A stretch of DNA of 64,000 bases, taken from contig NZ_LT906450.1 of the NCBI RefSeq assembly GCF_900187265.1, positions 744,001-808,000 on the forward strand, given 5' to 3'. This stretch comes from Rhodococcus rhodochrous (lineage in GTDB: Bacteria; Actinomycetota; Actinomycetes; Mycobacteriales; Mycobacteriaceae). A model generated the notes under the pieces. That model was given only the letters and a program-made list of their open reading frames with translations, had not been told where the DNA came from and ran no database searches. Shown here piece after piece: positions 50,059-61,359 of this stretch (its first letter is position 1; each line of letters begins with the position of its first letter). The translations under genes were made by a program, and so were the position numbers.

Positions 50059-53000
50059 ATGACCCGTTCCACTGCGCTCGAAGACATCGTTCCGCTCTCG
50101 CCGCTGCAACAGGGCCTGCTCTACCTGAGTACCGTTGCGGCGCCGACCGGCTCGGTATCCGACAACACGGGTACGGCCGACCCCGACGCCTACACGGTGC
50201 AATCGGTGGTACGACTGTCGGGCGCGGTCGACGAGGGGCGGATGGCGGCCTCCGCCCAGGCGCTGCTCGATCGTCATCCGGCGCTGCGCACGTGCTTCCG
50301 TCCCCGAAAGGACGGCCGTACGGCGGGTCTCGTCGTGTCGGGCGTGGAGAATCCCTGGCGTAGCGAGGATCTGTCGGGTCTCGAACGCGCCGAGGCGGAA
50401 CGCCGGCTCGAGCAGATCGTCGAGGACGACCTGCACGACTGGTTCGACCTCACGCAACCGCCGCTCGTGCGCTGGACCTTCGTGCGGTTCGGCGCCGACG
50501 AGGTGCGCCTGCTGCTCACCGCCCACCACATCGTCGTCGACGGCTGGTCGTCGCCGATCCTGGTGCGCGAGCTGCTCGAGATCTACGCTGCCGGGGGATC
50601 GGCGTCGGGTCTGCCGTCCGTACGCCCCTACCGCGACTACCTCGCATGGCTCGGGCGCCAGGACCACGAGGCCGCCCGGTCGCTGTGGCGCGAGGCGCTC
50701 GACGGTGTGAGCGAACCGTCGCTCGTGGCACCGCCGGGCGCGACCCGCTCGTCGGAACGCTGCGGCGAACTCGACGTGCCGGTCCCCGACGGGCTCGGCG
50801 CGAAACTCGCGGAGCTCACCCGCGCAAGCGGGGTCACCCTCAACACGGTGCTGCAGACCGCGTGGGCGATGCTCCTGTCCGGTCTGCTCGGCCGCGGCGA
50901 CATCGTCTTCGGCGCGACGGTCTCCGGCCGCCCGCCGGAACTCGCCGGCGTGGAATCGATGGTCGGGCTGTTCATCAACACCGTGCCGGTGCGGGTGCGG
51001 CTCGATCCCGCCGCGACCGTCACCGACCTGCTGCGACGCGTACAGCTCGAGCAGTCGCGCACCGTCGACCACCAGTATCTGGGCCTGTCCGACGTGCAGC
51101 GCGCCGTCGGGATCGGTGAACTGTTCGACACCCTCACCGTGTTCGAGAGCTACCCCGTCGACCGCGACGCCCTCGAGCGAGCCCAGCGCGCCGGGGGAGT
51201 GACGATCACCGGCGTCGACGGACGCGACGCCACCAACTATCCGCTGGTCCTCACGGCCGGCATGTCCGACCGGCTCGTCGTCAAGCTCGACCACCGTCCG
51301 TCGCTGATCGACGCGGACGAGGCCGCCGCCCTGGGTGCCCGCCTCGTCGCGATCCTCGAGGCCCTGTGTACCCGGCCCGATGCGCCTGTCGCCGACCTCG
51401 ACGTCCTGCCGTCCTCGGAACGGGAACGCATACTGGGCACCTGGTCCACCGCACCCGCGGCACCGTCGACCGGCACCGTCGCCGACCTGCTCGCGCACCG
51501 GTTCACCACCGACACCGACCGACCCGCAGTGGTGTGTGGTGAGCAGGAATCGTCCTTCGGTGAACTCGGCGCGGCCTCGGCACGACTGGCGAGACTGCTC
51601 GTCGACCGCGGCGTGCGACCCGACGAGCGGGTCGGTCTCGCGCTTCCCCGGACCGGCGCCATGGTCGACGCGATCGTCGCCGTCCTCACCGCCGGAGGCG
51701 CCTACCTGCCGCTCGACCCGTCCTATCCCGCCGACCGGCTGAAGCACATGATCACCGACGCCGCACCGCGACTGGTGATCACCACCGAAGCCGTGCGCGC
51801 GAGCCTCGGCGACGTGCTCGACGGCGCCGACGTGCTGGTCCTCGACGCCCCGGACGTCGAGTCCGCACTGTCGGCGCTGCCGTCCGCTCCGCTCAAGGAC
51901 GCGGACCGGCGCGCCCCGCTCCGCCCGGACCATCTGGCCTACGTCGTCTACACCTCCGGTTCCACGGGTCTGCCGAAGGGTGTCGCCGTCACGCACGCCA
52001 ATCTCGCCGACCTGCACGCCGCACAGACCGCCGGGCCCATGCAGGCCGCCGGTCGTGCGCCGCGTGACGGGCAGTGGCACGTCCTGCTCACCTACCCGTT
52101 CGCCTTCGACTCGGCCGTCGCCGCGCTCACCTGGCTCTTCGAAGGCCATGTGCTGCACGTGCTTCCCGACGAGTACCGCGCCGACGTCGACCACATCGTC
52201 GACTACGTGCGCACCCACGGCATCGACTACGTCGACACCGTGCCCGTGCTCATGAACCGCCTGCTCGACGCCGGTCTCCTCGAACCCGGCGGGCACGTCC
52301 CCGCGACCGTCACGGTGGGCGGCGAAGCGGTGAGTGCCGCGCTGTGGCAGCGCCTCGCCGCGAGCGACGTGGTGGCGACGAACTGCTACGGACCCACCGA
52401 GTGCACCGTCGACGCGACCTCTGCGCGCATCGCGGGGGAGACCGTGACGATCGGCGGTCCCACCCCGGGGACGAGCGTGCGGGTCCTGGACCACTGGCTG
52501 CGTCCCGTGCCCACGGGAGTGGCCGGTGAGCTGTACGTTGCCGGAAACGGCGTCACCCGAGGCTATCTCGGCCGGAACGGCCTGACCGCGACGCGTTTCG
52601 TCGCCGATCCGCACGGGCCGGCGGGTGCCCGCATGTACCGCACCGGCGACGTCGTGCGGTGGACGGACGACGGCACACTCGAATACGTCGGGCGCGACGA
52701 CGACCAGGTCAAGATCCGAGGATTCCGCGTGGAACCCGGCGAGATCGAGACCGCGCTCACCGCGCATCCGGCCGTGCGGAACGCCGTGGTGGTCCCGCAC
52801 ACCGACGATCGGGGGACCACCCGCCTCGTCGGGTACATCGTCGGTGACGGACCCGATACCGCCGAGGTGCGGGCCGTGCTCGCCGGCCGGCTGCCGGACT
52901 ACATGGTGCCGGCCGTGCTCGTCGCTCTTCCCGTCCTTCCACTGACGACCAACGGCAAGATCGACCGGAAGGCGTTGCCCGAACCCGACTTCTCGTCGCT

Positions 53001-56000
53001 GGCGGGTGCCGGTGAACCGCGCACCGAGACCGAGCGGACGCTGTGCGCCACCGTCGCCGACGTCCTCGGCCTCGACCGCGTCGGGGTGCACGACGACTTC
53101 TTCGCCCTCGGAGGCGATTCGATCGTCTCCATCCAGCTGGTGTCGCGGTTGCGTGCGGCCGGGCTGCGCGTGACGGCCCGTCAGGTCTTCGAACTGCGTA
53201 CCGCCGCCGCGCTCGCCGCAGCGTGCGAGGCACCCGCCGAGGAGCCCCGGCGAGCCCGGACGGCGGCGACCGGCCCGGTGCCCGTCACGCCGATCGTGCA
53301 CGAATCCCTCGCGTCCGGATCGTTCGACTCGCTGCGCCGGTTCACCCAGTCGCGGGTGCTCGTCGCCCCCGTGGGTCTGCGGGAGGCGGACCTCGTCGCG
53401 GGCGTGCGGGCACTGCTCGCGGCTCACCCGATGCTGCGCTCGCGGTTCACCATCGGCGACTCCGGACCGTCGTGGATCGTGCCCGAGGACCTTCCGGAGG
53501 CCGCGACGCTCGTCCGGCGAGTGGATGTCTCGACCACGGACCAGGTCTCGTGGAGCGACGTCATCGCCGAGGCGTCGGCGGAGGCCGTCGACGCACTCGA
53601 CCCCGAGACCGGGATCATGCTCCGCGTGGTCTTCCTCGACCCGGGACCGCAACAGGCCGGGCGCATCGTCGTCGTCGCGCACCATCTCGTCGTCGACGGC
53701 GTGTCGTGGCGGATCCTGGTGCCCGACCTCGCCGGTGCCGTCGACGCAACCACCCGCGGGGAGACCCCCGCGCCGGAGGACACCGGGACGTCCTTCCGGG
53801 AATGGGCGGAAGCGCTCGTCGAGGCCGCCTCGTCCGAGCGGATCACCGGATCGTGGCCGATCTGGGAATCCGCTCTCGCCGTCGAGGGGGCACCCGCGGT
53901 GGGAAGCCGCCTCCTGGACCCGCAGCGCGACATCGTGTCGACCTCGGCGTCCGTCGAGATCGACGTGCCGATCGACGTCACCGAACGCATCCTCACCACC
54001 GTGCCGTCCGCCCTCGGTATCGGCACCGGCGACGTGCTGCTCGCAGCTCTCGCCCTCGCCGTCACCGACGTCTGCGGCGGATCCGCCCTGCGAGTGCATC
54101 TCGAGGGTCACGGCCGCGAAGAACAGGTCGTGCCCGGCGCCGACCTGTCGCGCACCGTCGGATGGTTCACCTCCCTGTACCCCGTGACGGTCGAACTCGT
54201 TGGAGACCGTGCGCTCGACGGTGGTGATCCGCTCCGGGCCGTCGCCTACGCGACCGAGTCGCTGAAGCGGATCCCCGACAACGGAATCGGATTCGGTCTC
54301 CTGCGCTTCCTCGGCGACGACCGCGACCGCTTCGCCGGCTACCGGGCCCCGGAGGTGATGTTCAACTACCTCGGCCGCATGACCCTCGGCGACACCGCCG
54401 ACGCCGCGTGGTCGGCCGCACCGGAGGTGGCCGCGCTCGGCGGTTCCGTCGACCCGGCCATGCCCCTCGACCACGTCCTCGACGTCAACGCCATCACGGA
54501 GGACGGACCGGACGGACCCGCGCTGTCGGCGGTGTTCACCTACGCCACCGGTGCGCTCGACGCCGATCGCGCCCGCCGGATCGGGCAACGCTGGCTCGCG
54601 GCACTGCGCCTCCTCACCGACACGGTCGCAGATGGCGTTGCCGGTGCCCCCGTGCCGTCGATGCTCACCGCGTCCGGACTGTCCGTCGACGAGGTGCTCG
54701 CGCTGCACGCCGAGAATCCGGACGGCATCGAGGACGTCGTGCCGCTGACACCCCTGCAGCGCGGCATGTACTTCCTGGCCGGACTGGACGAGCCATCGGG
54801 ATCGGGCAGTGTCGCCGAGGGTGTCGATGTCTACACGATGCAGACCGACCTCGCCCTCGACGGTCGCGTCGACGCCCGAACGATGCAGCGCTCGGTGCGT
54901 GCACTCGTCGACCGGCACGCCGTGCTGCGCACCGGATATCGACTCGGCGCAGCGGGCGAACCGATCGGCGTCGTCCGTCGTACCGCCGAACCGCGCTGGG
55001 AGGTCGTCGATCTCGGGGACGTCGAGCCCGGCGAACTCGACACGCGGGTGGCGGAACTGCTCGCCACCGACCGCGCCCGCAGGTTCGATCTCTCGGCCGC
55101 ACCGCTGGTGCGCTTCACGCTGGTGGTCGCGGGACCGTCGCGCGCGCGACTGCTGTTCACGATGCACCACCTCGTCTCCGACGGTTGGTCCACCCCGCTG
55201 CTCGTGCAGGAACTCCTGCAGATCTACGCCGCCGGCGGATCCACCGCCGGACTCGCACCCGTCGCGCCGTTCTCGGACTACCTCGACTGGCTCGGCGAAC
55301 AGGACGTCGCGGCCGGTGTCGAGGTGTGGCGCGAGTTGCTCGACGGTGTGGACGAACCCACCCTCGTCGCGCCGTCCGGCACGGCGCTGCGACCGGAGTT
55401 CCCCGCCGAACTGACGGTCGCCGTGCCGGACGGACTGTCGCGGCGACTCGTCGAGGCGAGCCGCGCATACGGCGTCACGGTCAACGGACTCGTCCGGACC
55501 GCCTGGGGTCTTCTCGTCGGATCGCTCACCGGCAGAACCGATGTCGTCTTCGGGGCGATCGTCTCCGGGCGCGTCCCCGACGTGCCGGGCGTGGAATCGA
55601 TGATCGGCCTGTTCATCAACACCGTCCCGGTGCGCGTCCGCACGCAGGCGGAGGAGTCGATCACCGATCTCGTCACGCGCACGCACGCCACCCAGAACCG
55701 TGTGATGGACCACCAGTACGTGGGTCTCGCCGACATCCAGCGTGCCGTCGGGGTCGGCGAACTGTTCGACACCCTGCTCGTCTTCGAGAACTATCCCGTC
55801 GACCGCGACGCCCTCGACGCGGCGCAGCGGGACGGTGGCGTGCGGGTCGGCTCCGTCGGAGGCTCGGACGCCACGAACTTCCCGCTCGTGCTGGTCGCGG
55901 GACTGGAGGACGAACTGCATCTCGGCCTCGAATACCGGACTGATCTGTTCACCGAGGACGACGCCACCGCACTGGGGGAGAGGCTCGTCCGCATCCTCGA

Positions 56001-59000
56001 TCAGCTCGTCACCGAGAAGCCCAGAACCGTGACGCAACTCGATGTGCTCACGGCCGCCGAACGCGCCGGTCTGCGCAGCGAGTGGTCGACGACCCCCGCG
56101 GCACCGTCGAGCGGTGCGGCGACCGTCGCCGATCTCCTGGCACGGCAGATCACACGTACCCCGCACGCACCCGCGGTGGTCGCCGACGGCACGACACTGT
56201 CGTTCGCGGAACTGGGCCGGCGATCCGCGCGACTCGCGCGGCTCCTCGTCGACGCCGGGGTCGGGCCGGAGACGGTCGTGGGGCTCGCGTTGCCGCGGTC
56301 CGAGCACATGGTCGTCGCGATCGCGGCGGCGATCTCGTCGGGTGGCGTGTACGTACCGATGGATCCGTCCTATCCACAGGATCGACTGGCGCACATAGTG
56401 TCCGATTCGCGTCCGCAGGTGATCGTCACGGTCGCCTCGGTTCTGGGTGGCATCGCCCCCGTCGCAGGCGACACGCGGATCGTGGTGCTCGACGACCCCG
56501 ACCTGCAACTCGACGAATTCTCCACGGCCCCACTGACGGACGCCGACCGGCTCGGAGCGTTGCGCCCGCACAACGGTGTGTACGTCATCTACACCTCCGG
56601 TTCGACCGGACTGCCGAAGGGCGTCGCGGTCACGCACGCGAACCTGCTCAACCTGTTCGAGAGTCACCGCGCGGACCTCTACGTCCCGACCGTCGCGGCG
56701 TCCGGACGCGACTCCGTCGGCGTCGGGCACGCATGGTCGTTCGGCTTCGACGCGTCCTGGCAGCCCACCCTGTGGCTGCTCGACGGACACACGGTGCACG
56801 TCTTCGACGAGGACACCATGCGTGATCCCGAACGGATGGTCGCGTACACGCTCGAACACGAACTCGACTTCCTCGAGGTCACCCCGTCCTTCCTCGACCG
56901 CATGCTCGCGGCGGGACTGTACGAGAGCGGACACCGCCCCGCCTCCGTGGGATTCGGTGGCGAGGCCGTCAATCCGGCGTCGTGGCAGCGACTGCGGGAG
57001 CTCACGGACGGGCGGGCCTTCAACCTCTACGGCCCCACCGAATGCACCGTGGACTCGCTCATCGGGTCGGTCACCGATGCGGACACACCGTGCCTCGGCC
57101 GGGCGGTACACGGTGCCGGCGCCTACGTCCTCGACGCGATGCTCCGGCCCGTGCCGATGGGAGTGGTCGGCGAACTGTACGTCTCCGGTGCCGGCGTTGC
57201 CCGCGGATATCTCGGTCGGCCCGACCTCACGACGGTCCGGTTCGTGCCGAATCCCTTCGCCGACGACGGCAGTCGCATGTACCGCACCGGCGACCTCGTC
57301 CGGCGGGTCCGCGGTGCCGACGGCCGGCCCGTGCTCGAATTCCTCGGGCGCGGCGACGACCAGGTCAAGATCCGCGGCTTCCGGGTCGAACTCGGCGAGG
57401 TGGAGGCCGCGCTGACCGCGGTGCGTGGCGTGCGGGACGCGGTCGTGAACGCACACACCGACACTCGTGGAGTGACGCGTCTGGTCGGCTACGTGACCCC
57501 GGACGGCGACGTCGATCCGGCGGTCGTTCGTGCCACCGTCGCCGAGCGCCTGCCCGACTACATGGTGCCCGCCGTGGTGCTCGTGCTCGACACCTTCCCC
57601 GTCACCGCCAACGGCAAGGTCGACCGGAAGGCGCTACCCGAACCGGACTTCTCGTCGCTGGTCGGCACCAGTGCACCGCGCACCGGCACCGAACGGGTCC
57701 TGGCCGGACTCGTCGCGGACGTGCTCGGACTCGAACGGGTGGGCATCGACGACGACTTCTTCTCCCTCGGCGGCGACTCGATCGTCTCGATCCAGCTCGT
57801 GTCGAAGGTCCGGGCAGAAGGACTGTGGATCACGACCCGTCAGGTGATCGAACTGCGCACCGTCGAGGCACTCGCGGCTGCGATCGACATCGGCAGCGGG
57901 CAGACCCGTCCGGCAGCCGTCGGCGACGCTACGGGCGAGGTGACCGTCACGCCGATCGTGTGGGACACCCTCGAACAGTGGACGGGTCTGTCCCGGTTCT
58001 CGCAGGCGCGACTGCTCGTCGCGCCGGTCGGGGTCACGCTCGACACCCTGCGGACCGCGATCGAGGCGCTCGTGACCGCCCATCCGATGCTGCGCTCGGC
58101 CTTCCGGGTCGACGACGAAGGCCGGCCGTCGTGGACGGTCCCCGAGACCGTGCCCGACCTCACCGGGTCCGTGCGGCGCGTCGACGCCACGGGCCGGGAC
58201 TGGGGCGAGTTGTTCGACGAGGAACGTGAGAACGCCTACGCGGCACTCGATCCCGAGAACGGGATGATGGTGCAGGTCGTGTGGTTCGACTTCGGGCCGC
58301 AGCAGGCCGGACGCGTCCTGATCGTCGTGAACCACCTCGTGGTGGACGGCGTGTCGTGGCGGATCCTCGTCCCCGACCTCGCCGACGCCGTCGAACAGGC
58401 CGAGCGTGGAGAGCCGGTGACCCTGTCGTCGAGCGGCACACCCTTCCGGGTGTGGGCGGACGAACTCGCGAAGGCCGCCCGCTCGGAGCGGATCACCGCG
58501 TCGTGGTCGGCCTGGCAGCGCGCCGTCGACGCCGATGAACCGATGCTCGGTTCGCGCCCGCTCGACCCGGCACGCGACACCGTCTTCTCGACCCGGTCGA
58601 CCCGCGTGCACCTGCCCGTCGACGTCACCGAACGGGTCCTGGCCGCGGACGTCGTCGACGACATCCTGCTCTCGGCCCTCGCCGTCGCGGTGGCGTCGGT
58701 TCGGGGCGGCGACCAGGTCCGTATCGATCTCGAGGGACACGGTCGGGAGGAGCAGGTGGTCCCCGGTGCCGACCTGTCGCGCACCGTCGGCTGGTTCACG
58801 TCGATGTATCCGGTGACGGTGGATCTGTCGGAGGTCGACGTGGCGTCCGCGTCCCGGGACACCGACGCCGCGGGCGCGGCGCTGCGCGCGGTGGCACGCG
58901 CGTCGCGGGAACGACCCGACAACGGCATCGGCTTCGGCCTGCTGCGTCGGCTGAACCCGGACTTCGGCCACCGCTTCGCCCGGTACGTGCCGCCGGCCGT

Positions 59001-59295
59001 CGTCTTCAACTACCTCGGCCGGCTCACGCTCGGAGAGGCATCCGGCAGCCCGTGGTCGGGCGCACCGGGCGCCGCCGCGATCGGCGGGTCGGTGGATCCG
59101 GACATGCCGCTCGACCACGTCCTGCAGGTGGACGCGATCACCGAGGACACCCCGGACGGCGCGGTTCTAGAATGCGAGTTCGCCGCCGCAGCGGACGTGG
59201 TCGATGCGGACACGCTCGCCGAGATCGCGCGGATCTGGCAGGACACGGTGCAGGTCGTCGTCGCCGCGAGAGAACTGACGGGCACCGCTCGATAG
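50059..59295 (+). CDS. Siderophore NRPS 2, C-A-T-E-C-A-T-E, no thioesterase
   Basis: 3,078 residues. The start [17 protein letters not shown] is an acceptor docking/C-domain head. C3 has HHIVVDGWS (156). A3 (about 470-980) specificity positions read D-S-A-D-T-G-C-V-D-K, close to A2. T3 GGDSIVS (1017). E3 (about 1075-1530) [11 protein letters not shown]4 begins [24 protein letters not shown] (1703). A4 (about 2015-2530) reads D-A-Q-E-G-G-L-V-D-K, almost identical to A1. T4 GGDSIVS. E4 (about 2630-3078) has [10 protein letters not shown]: the first His is Asn but the catalytic second His and Asp remain. The protein ends right after E4 ([13 protein letters not shown]) with no thioesterase, reductase or docking tail. 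ATG at 50059 has a weak ribosome site; GTG at 50023 is an alternative. Confidence 0.95.
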   Translation: MTRSTALEDIVPLSPLQQGLLYLSTVAAPTGSVSDNTGTADPDAYTVQSVVRLSGAVDEGRMAASAQALLDRHPALRTCFRPRKDGRTAGLVVSGVENPWRSEDLSGLERAEAERRLEQIVEDDLHDWFDLTQPPLVRWTFVRFGADEVRLLLTAHHIVVDGWSSPILVRELLEIYAAGGSASGLPSVRPYRDYLAWLGRQDHEAARSLWREALDGVSEPSLVAPPGATRSSERCGELDVPVPDGLGAKLAELTRASGVTLNTVLQTAWAMLLSGLLGRGDIVFGATVSGRPPELAGVESMVGLFINTVPVRVRLDPAATVTDLLRRVQLEQSRTVDHQYLGLSDVQRAVGIGELFDTLTVFESYPVDRDALERAQRAGGVTITGVDGRDATNYPLVLTAGMSDRLVVKLDHRPSLIDADEAAALGARLVAILEALCTRPDAPVADLDVLPSSERERILGTWSTAPAAPSTGTVADLLAHRFTTDTDRPAVVCGEQESSFGELGAASARLARLLVDRGVRPDERVGLALPRTGAMVDAIVAVLTAGGAYLPLDPSYPADRLKHMITDAAPRLVITTEAVRASLGDVLDGADVLVLDAPDVESALSALPSAPLKDADRRAPLRPDHLAYVVYTSGSTGLPKGVAVTHANLADLHAAQTAGPMQAAGRAPRDGQWHVLLTYPFAFDSAVAALTWLFEGHVLHVLPDEYRADVDHIVDYVRTHGIDYVDTVPVLMNRLLDAGLLEPGGHVPATVTVGGEAVSAALWQRLAASDVVATNCYGPTECTVDATSARIAGETVTIGGPTPGTSVRVLDHWLRPVPTGVAGELYVAGNGVTRGYLGRNGLTATRFVADPHGPAGARMYRTGDVVRWTDDGTLEYVGRDDDQVKIRGFRVEPGEIETALTAHPAVRNAVVVPHTDDRGTTRLVGYIVGDGPDTAEVRAVLAGRLPDYMVPAVLVALPVLPLTTNGKIDRKALPEPDFSSLAGAGEPRTETERTLCATVADVLGLDRVGVHDDFFALGGDSIVSIQLVSRLRAAGLRVTARQVFELRTAAALAAACEAPAEEPRRARTAATGPVPVTPIVHESLASGSFDSLRRFTQSRVLVAPVGLREADLVAGVRALLAAHPMLRSRFTIGDSGPSWIVPEDLPEAATLVRRVDVSTTDQVSWSDVIAEASAEAVDALDPETGIMLRVVFLDPGPQQAGRIVVVAHHLVVDGVSWRILVPDLAGAVDATTRGETPAPEDTGTSFREWAEALVEAASSERITGSWPIWESALAVEGAPAVGSRLLDPQRDIVSTSASVEIDVPIDVTERILTTVPSALGIGTGDVLLAALALAVTDVCGGSALRVHLEGHGREEQVVPGADLSRTVGWFTSLYPVTVELVGDRALDGGDPLRAVAYATESLKRIPDNGIGFGLLRFLGDDRDRFAGYRAPEVMFNYLGRMTLGDTADAAWSAAPEVAALGGSVDPAMPLDHVLDVNAITEDGPDGPALSAVFTYATGALDADRARRIGQRWLAALRLLTDTVADGVAGAPVPSMLTASGLSVDEVLALHAENPDGIEDVVPLTPLQRGMYFLAGLDEPSGSGSVAEGVDVYTMQTDLALDGRVDARTMQRSVRALVDRHAVLRTGYRLGAAGEPIGVVRRTAEPRWEVVDLGDVEPGELDTRVAELLATDRARRFDLSAAPLVRFTLVVAGPSRARLLFTMHHLVSDGWSTPLLVQELLQIYAAGGSTAGLAPVAPFSDYLDWLGEQDVAAGVEVWRELLDGVDEPTLVAPSGTALRPEFPAELTVAVPDGLSRRLVEASRAYGVTVNGLVRTAWGLLVGSLTGRTDVVFGAIVSGRVPDVPGVESMIGLFINTVPVRVRTQAEESITDLVTRTHATQNRVMDHQYVGLADIQRAVGVGELFDTLLVFENYPVDRDALDAAQRDGGVRVGSVGGSDATNFPLVLVAGLEDELHLGLEYRTDLFTEDDATALGERLVRILDQLVTEKPRTVTQLDVLTAAERAGLRSEWSTTPAAPSSGAATVADLLARQITRTPHAPAVVADGTTLSFAELGRRSARLARLLVDAGVGPETVVGLALPRSEHMVVAIAAAISSGGVYVPMDPSYPQDRLAHIVSDSRPQVIVTVASVLGGIAPVAGDTRIVVLDDPDLQLDEFSTAPLTDADRLGALRPHNGVYVIYTSGSTGLPKGVAVTHANLLNLFESHRADLYVPTVAASGRDSVGVGHAWSFGFDASWQPTLWLLDGHTVHVFDEDTMRDPERMVAYTLEHELDFLEVTPSFLDRMLAAGLYESGHRPASVGFGGEAVNPASWQRLRELTDGRAFNLYGPTECTVDSLIGSVTDADTPCLGRAVHGAGAYVLDAMLRPVPMGVVGELYVSGAGVARGYLGRPDLTTVRFVPNPFADDGSRMYRTGDLVRRVRGADGRPVLEFLGRGDDQVKIRGFRVELGEVEAALTAVRGVRDAVVNAHTDTRGVTRLVGYVTPDGDVDPAVVRATVAERLPDYMVPAVVLVLDTFPVTANGKVDRKALPEPDFSSLVGTSAPRTGTERVLAGLVADVLGLERVGIDDDFFSLGGDSIVSIQLVSKVRAEGLWITTRQVIELRTVEALAAAIDIGSGQTRPAAVGDATGEVTVTPIVWDTLEQWTGLSRFSQARLLVAPVGVTLDTLRTAIEALVTAHPMLRSAFRVDDEGRPSWTVPETVPDLTGSVRRVDATGRDWGELFDEERENAYAALDPENGMMVQVVWFDFGPQQAGRVLIVVNHLVVDGVSWRILVPDLADAVEQAERGEPVTLSSSGTPFRVWADELAKAARSERITASWSAWQRAVDADEPMLGSRPLDPARDTVFSTRSTRVHLPVDVTERVLAADVVDDILLSALAVAVASVRGGDQVRIDLEGHGREEQVVPGADLSRTVGWFTSMYPVTVDLSEVDVASASRDTDAAGAALRAVARASRERPDNGIGFGLLRRLNPDFGHRFARYVPPAVVFNYLGRLTLGEASGSPWSGAPGAAAIGGSVDPDMPLDHVLQVDAITEDTPDGAVLECEFAAAADVVDADTLAEIARIWQDTVQVVVAARELTGTAR

Positions 59296-59335
59296 AGCGC
59301 AACCCGCCTGCACACATCGAAAGAAGGAGAACACC

Positions 59336-59557
59336 ATGCTCGATCGCACTACCGTCCTCGCCGACACCGCCCGGATCCTGGACATCGACGTCGACGAACT
59401 CGACCCCTCGGCGAGCCTCGTCGACCAGGGACTCGATTCCGTCCGGCTGATGGCCCTCGTGGAACAGTGGCGCAGCGCCGGCGTCGAGGTCGACTTCGTG
59501 GACCTCGCCTCGGCCCCCGACCTCGAGCAGTGGATCGCGCTGCTCACCCGCGGATGA
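59336..59557 (+). CDS. Stand-alone aryl carrier protein
   Basis: 73 residues, acyl-carrier fold. DQGLDSVRLMALVEQWRSAG is the phosphopantetheine site (Ser near 36) and matches the C-terminal aryl-carrier domain of EntB/DhbB (LIxxGLDSxRxMxLxxxWR). It should take the DHB-AMP made by the ligase and hand the DHB to C1 of NRPS1. In EntB/DhbB this domain is fused behind an isochorismatase; here it stands free and no isochorismatase is nearby. GAAGGAG before the ATG. It lies 40 bp after NRPS2 and 4 bp before the exporter gene, in one operon. Confidence 0.93.
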   Translation: MLDRTTVLADTARILDIDVDELDPSASLVDQGLDSVRLMALVEQWRSAGVEVDFVDLASAPDLEQWIALLTRG

Positions 59558-59561
59558 GCGG

Positions 59562-60818
59562 GTGATCGTGGCCGTCTTCGAGAAGCTCCTCATCGACATC
59601 GACCCGCTGCGGACCAGCCGCGAGTTCCGGTACCTGTTCACCGCACGCGTCGTCTCCCTGTTCGGTCTCGGTTTCCTCATCGTGGCCGTGCCCGTGCAGG
59701 TCTACCAGCTCACCGGCTCGACGGCGCAGGTCGCCGCCGTCTCCGCGGTGATCGGTGTGACCACCTTCGGGGCCACCTTCGCGGGCGGGGTGCTCGCCGA
59801 CCGGTACGACCGGCGGAACGTCATCGCCCTCGCTCGCGGCACCGCAGGCGTCGCCTTCGCGCTGCTGGCGATCAACGCGTTCCTGCCCGAACCGCAGATG
59901 TGGGCGATCTACGTGCTCGCCGTCGTCGACGGCATCGCGGGCGGGATCTCGGCGACCGCGCTCATGGCCGTCACCCCCAGCCTGATCCCGCGCGACAAGC
60001 TCGCTGCGGCCGGCGCGCTCATGGCGCTGACCGCCGACCTCGGCTCCATGATCGGCCCGGCGCTCGGCGGTGTCGTCATCGCCGCCGGTGGTGTGGGCGT
60101 GGCCTACGCGCTCGCGGCGTTCACCACCGCGATCACCACCTTCTGCATCACCCGCCTGCCGTCGCTGCCCCCGACGCATGTCGCGGAGGAGTCACCGCTG
60201 AAGTCTGTGGTGTCGGGCTTCCGGTACGCGGCACACAACCGCGTGGTGGGGCAGGTGCTGATCGTCGGGTTCCTCGCGATGCTGCTGTCCGGCTGGGCCG
60301 TGCTGATCCCGGAGTTCGCCGACGAGGTGCTCGGCGTCGGACCGTCGGTGGTGGGCCTGCTCTACACCGCGCCCGCAGTCGGAGCCGTGATCGGCTCGCT
60401 GACCAGCGGCTGGACCGGCTCGATCCGCCGGTACGGGCTGGTGGTGTACCTGCTCATGGCGGTCTCCGCCGCCGGTCTGGTGGGTGCCGGCGCGACCGGC
60501 GTCCTCGCCGTCGTGCTGCTCGGCCTCGCCGCGCACGGTTTCGGCGACTCGCTCGCGGACGTCGTGCGGTACGCGACCGTCCAGCGCAACACCTCCGACG
60601 AGTACCGCGGACGGATCGCGGCCGTGTGGGGCGCGCAGGTGACGGCCGGTACCTCCGTCGGTGCGGTCGCGGCGGGCGTCGTGGCCTCGCTGGTGCCGAT
60701 CTCGATGGCCCTGACCGTCTACGGCGTGGCCGGTGTGGTGATCATCGCGATCATGTTCGTCGCGACCCCGACGCTGCGGCGGTTCGAGGACGCGGGCGAT
60801 CTCGAAGCTGTGGGCTGA
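59562..60818 (+). CDS. MFS exporter, EntS-like siderophore exporter
   Basis: 418 residues with 12 transmembrane segments. The start DIDPLRTSREFRYLFTARVVSLFGLGFLIVAVPVQVYQLTGSTAQVAAVS is the pattern of the EntS/MFS_3 exporters that release catecholate siderophores. GGVLADRYDRRNVIALARG is motif A and SLIPRDKLAAAGALMALTADLGSMIGPALGG matches the family. It is last in the NRPS2-carrier-exporter operon, followed by a strong hairpin. GTG at 59562 lies 4 bp after the carrier stop with a weak ribosome site. Confidence 0.92.
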   Translation: MIVAVFEKLLIDIDPLRTSREFRYLFTARVVSLFGLGFLIVAVPVQVYQLTGSTAQVAAVSAVIGVTTFGATFAGGVLADRYDRRNVIALARGTAGVAFALLAINAFLPEPQMWAIYVLAVVDGIAGGISATALMAVTPSLIPRDKLAAAGALMALTADLGSMIGPALGGVVIAAGGVGVAYALAAFTTAITTFCITRLPSLPPTHVAEESPLKSVVSGFRYAAHNRVVGQVLIVGFLAMLLSGWAVLIPEFADEVLGVGPSVVGLLYTAPAVGAVIGSLTSGWTGSIRRYGLVVYLLMAVSAAGLVGAGATGVLAVVLLGLAAHGFGDSLADVVRYATVQRNTSDEYRGRIAAVWGAQVTAGTSVGAVAAGVVASLVPISMALTVYGVAGVVIIAIMFVATPTLRRFEDAGDLEAVG

Positions 60819-60833
60819 CCTGCGGGTCGACGA

Positions 60834-60861
60834 GCGGGGCCGGGGTGAACCCCGGCCCCGC
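60834..60861. terminator. Strong hairpin ending the siderophore operon
   Basis: GCGGGGCCGGGG (60834-60845) and CCCCGGCCCCGC (60850-60861) pair perfectly around TGAA. It lies between the convergent exporter and the 60887 gene and can serve both. Confidence 0.8.
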
Positions 60862-60886
60862 CTTCGCGTCGATCAGCGCCTTCGTG

Positions 60887-61285
60887 TCATACCCGTCCGT
60901 CGCGCGCCCAGGCCTCCACGGCCGAATACCCTTCGCTGACGCCCTGGGTGTAGGCGACGAGCGCGCCGTACAGCCGGGATCCCTCGGTGGCGAGCTCGAT
61001 GGTGCCCACCCAGTCGGCAGCGCGTGCCATGACGTGCGCGGAGATGTCCTGCCGGTCGCGGGTCGCGGACGACACGATCCGGAATGCCTCGTCGGCGATC
61101 CGGAAGGTCTCGGCGACACCGCGCCAGAAGTACTCCGCGTCCATGGCAGAGCGCAGCGCCTCGTAATCCGTCGTGTCCTGCATCGCCGTGGCGTGTGCCA
61201 GCCGCTGCAGAGCATGCTCCGCAGCCCCGACGGGGAAGTACGTCACGTCGTCGATGGTGTCCTTGCCGCCGCTTGTCGTTCTCAC
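60887..61285 (-). CDS. Hypothetical helical protein (132 aa)
   Basis: Not recognised. It is predominantly alpha-helical and soluble: AAEHALQRLAHATAMQDTTDYEALRSAMDAEYFWRGVAETFRIADEAFRIVSS, then RQDISAHVMARAADWVGTIELATEGSRLYGALVAYTQGVSEGYSAVEAWAR. No signal peptide or membrane segment. The regular helix pattern with acidic and aromatic positions suggests a small helical bundle. GTG at 61285 has a poor ribosome site. It is in the same direction as the MFS gene upstream (74-bp gap) and converges on the siderophore exporter across a hairpin. Function unknown; no tie to siderophores is visible. Confidence 0.7.
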   Translation of the reverse strand: MRTTSGGKDTIDDVTYFPVGAAEHALQRLAHATAMQDTTDYEALRSAMDAEYFWRGVAETFRIADEAFRIVSSATRDRQDISAHVMARAADWVGTIELATEGSRLYGALVAYTQGVSEGYSAVEAWARDGRV

Positions 61286-61359
61286 CGCAGAGATGGTGCC
61301 CGATCTCGAGCGAATACGAAACAGCGCGTAGGTAACGGTATAGGCACGCGGCGTGTCGC

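Noticed and set aside
50041-57456. A 2,471-codon open frame antisense to NRPS2 (and similar long antisense frames over NRPS1, the ThrE gene and the 12.6-14.1 kb MFS gene)
   Set aside because: They are produced by the high third-position GC of the real genes. The translations are low-complexity (Arg/Asp/Gly/His-rich) with no domains, and the sense strand holds complete NRPS or transporter motifs.
59250-59340. Hidden or frameshifted thioesterase domain after the last E domain
   Set aside because: All frames between the E4 end and the carrier gene are too short and lack a GxSxG motif. The carrier has its own ribosome site 40 bp later.
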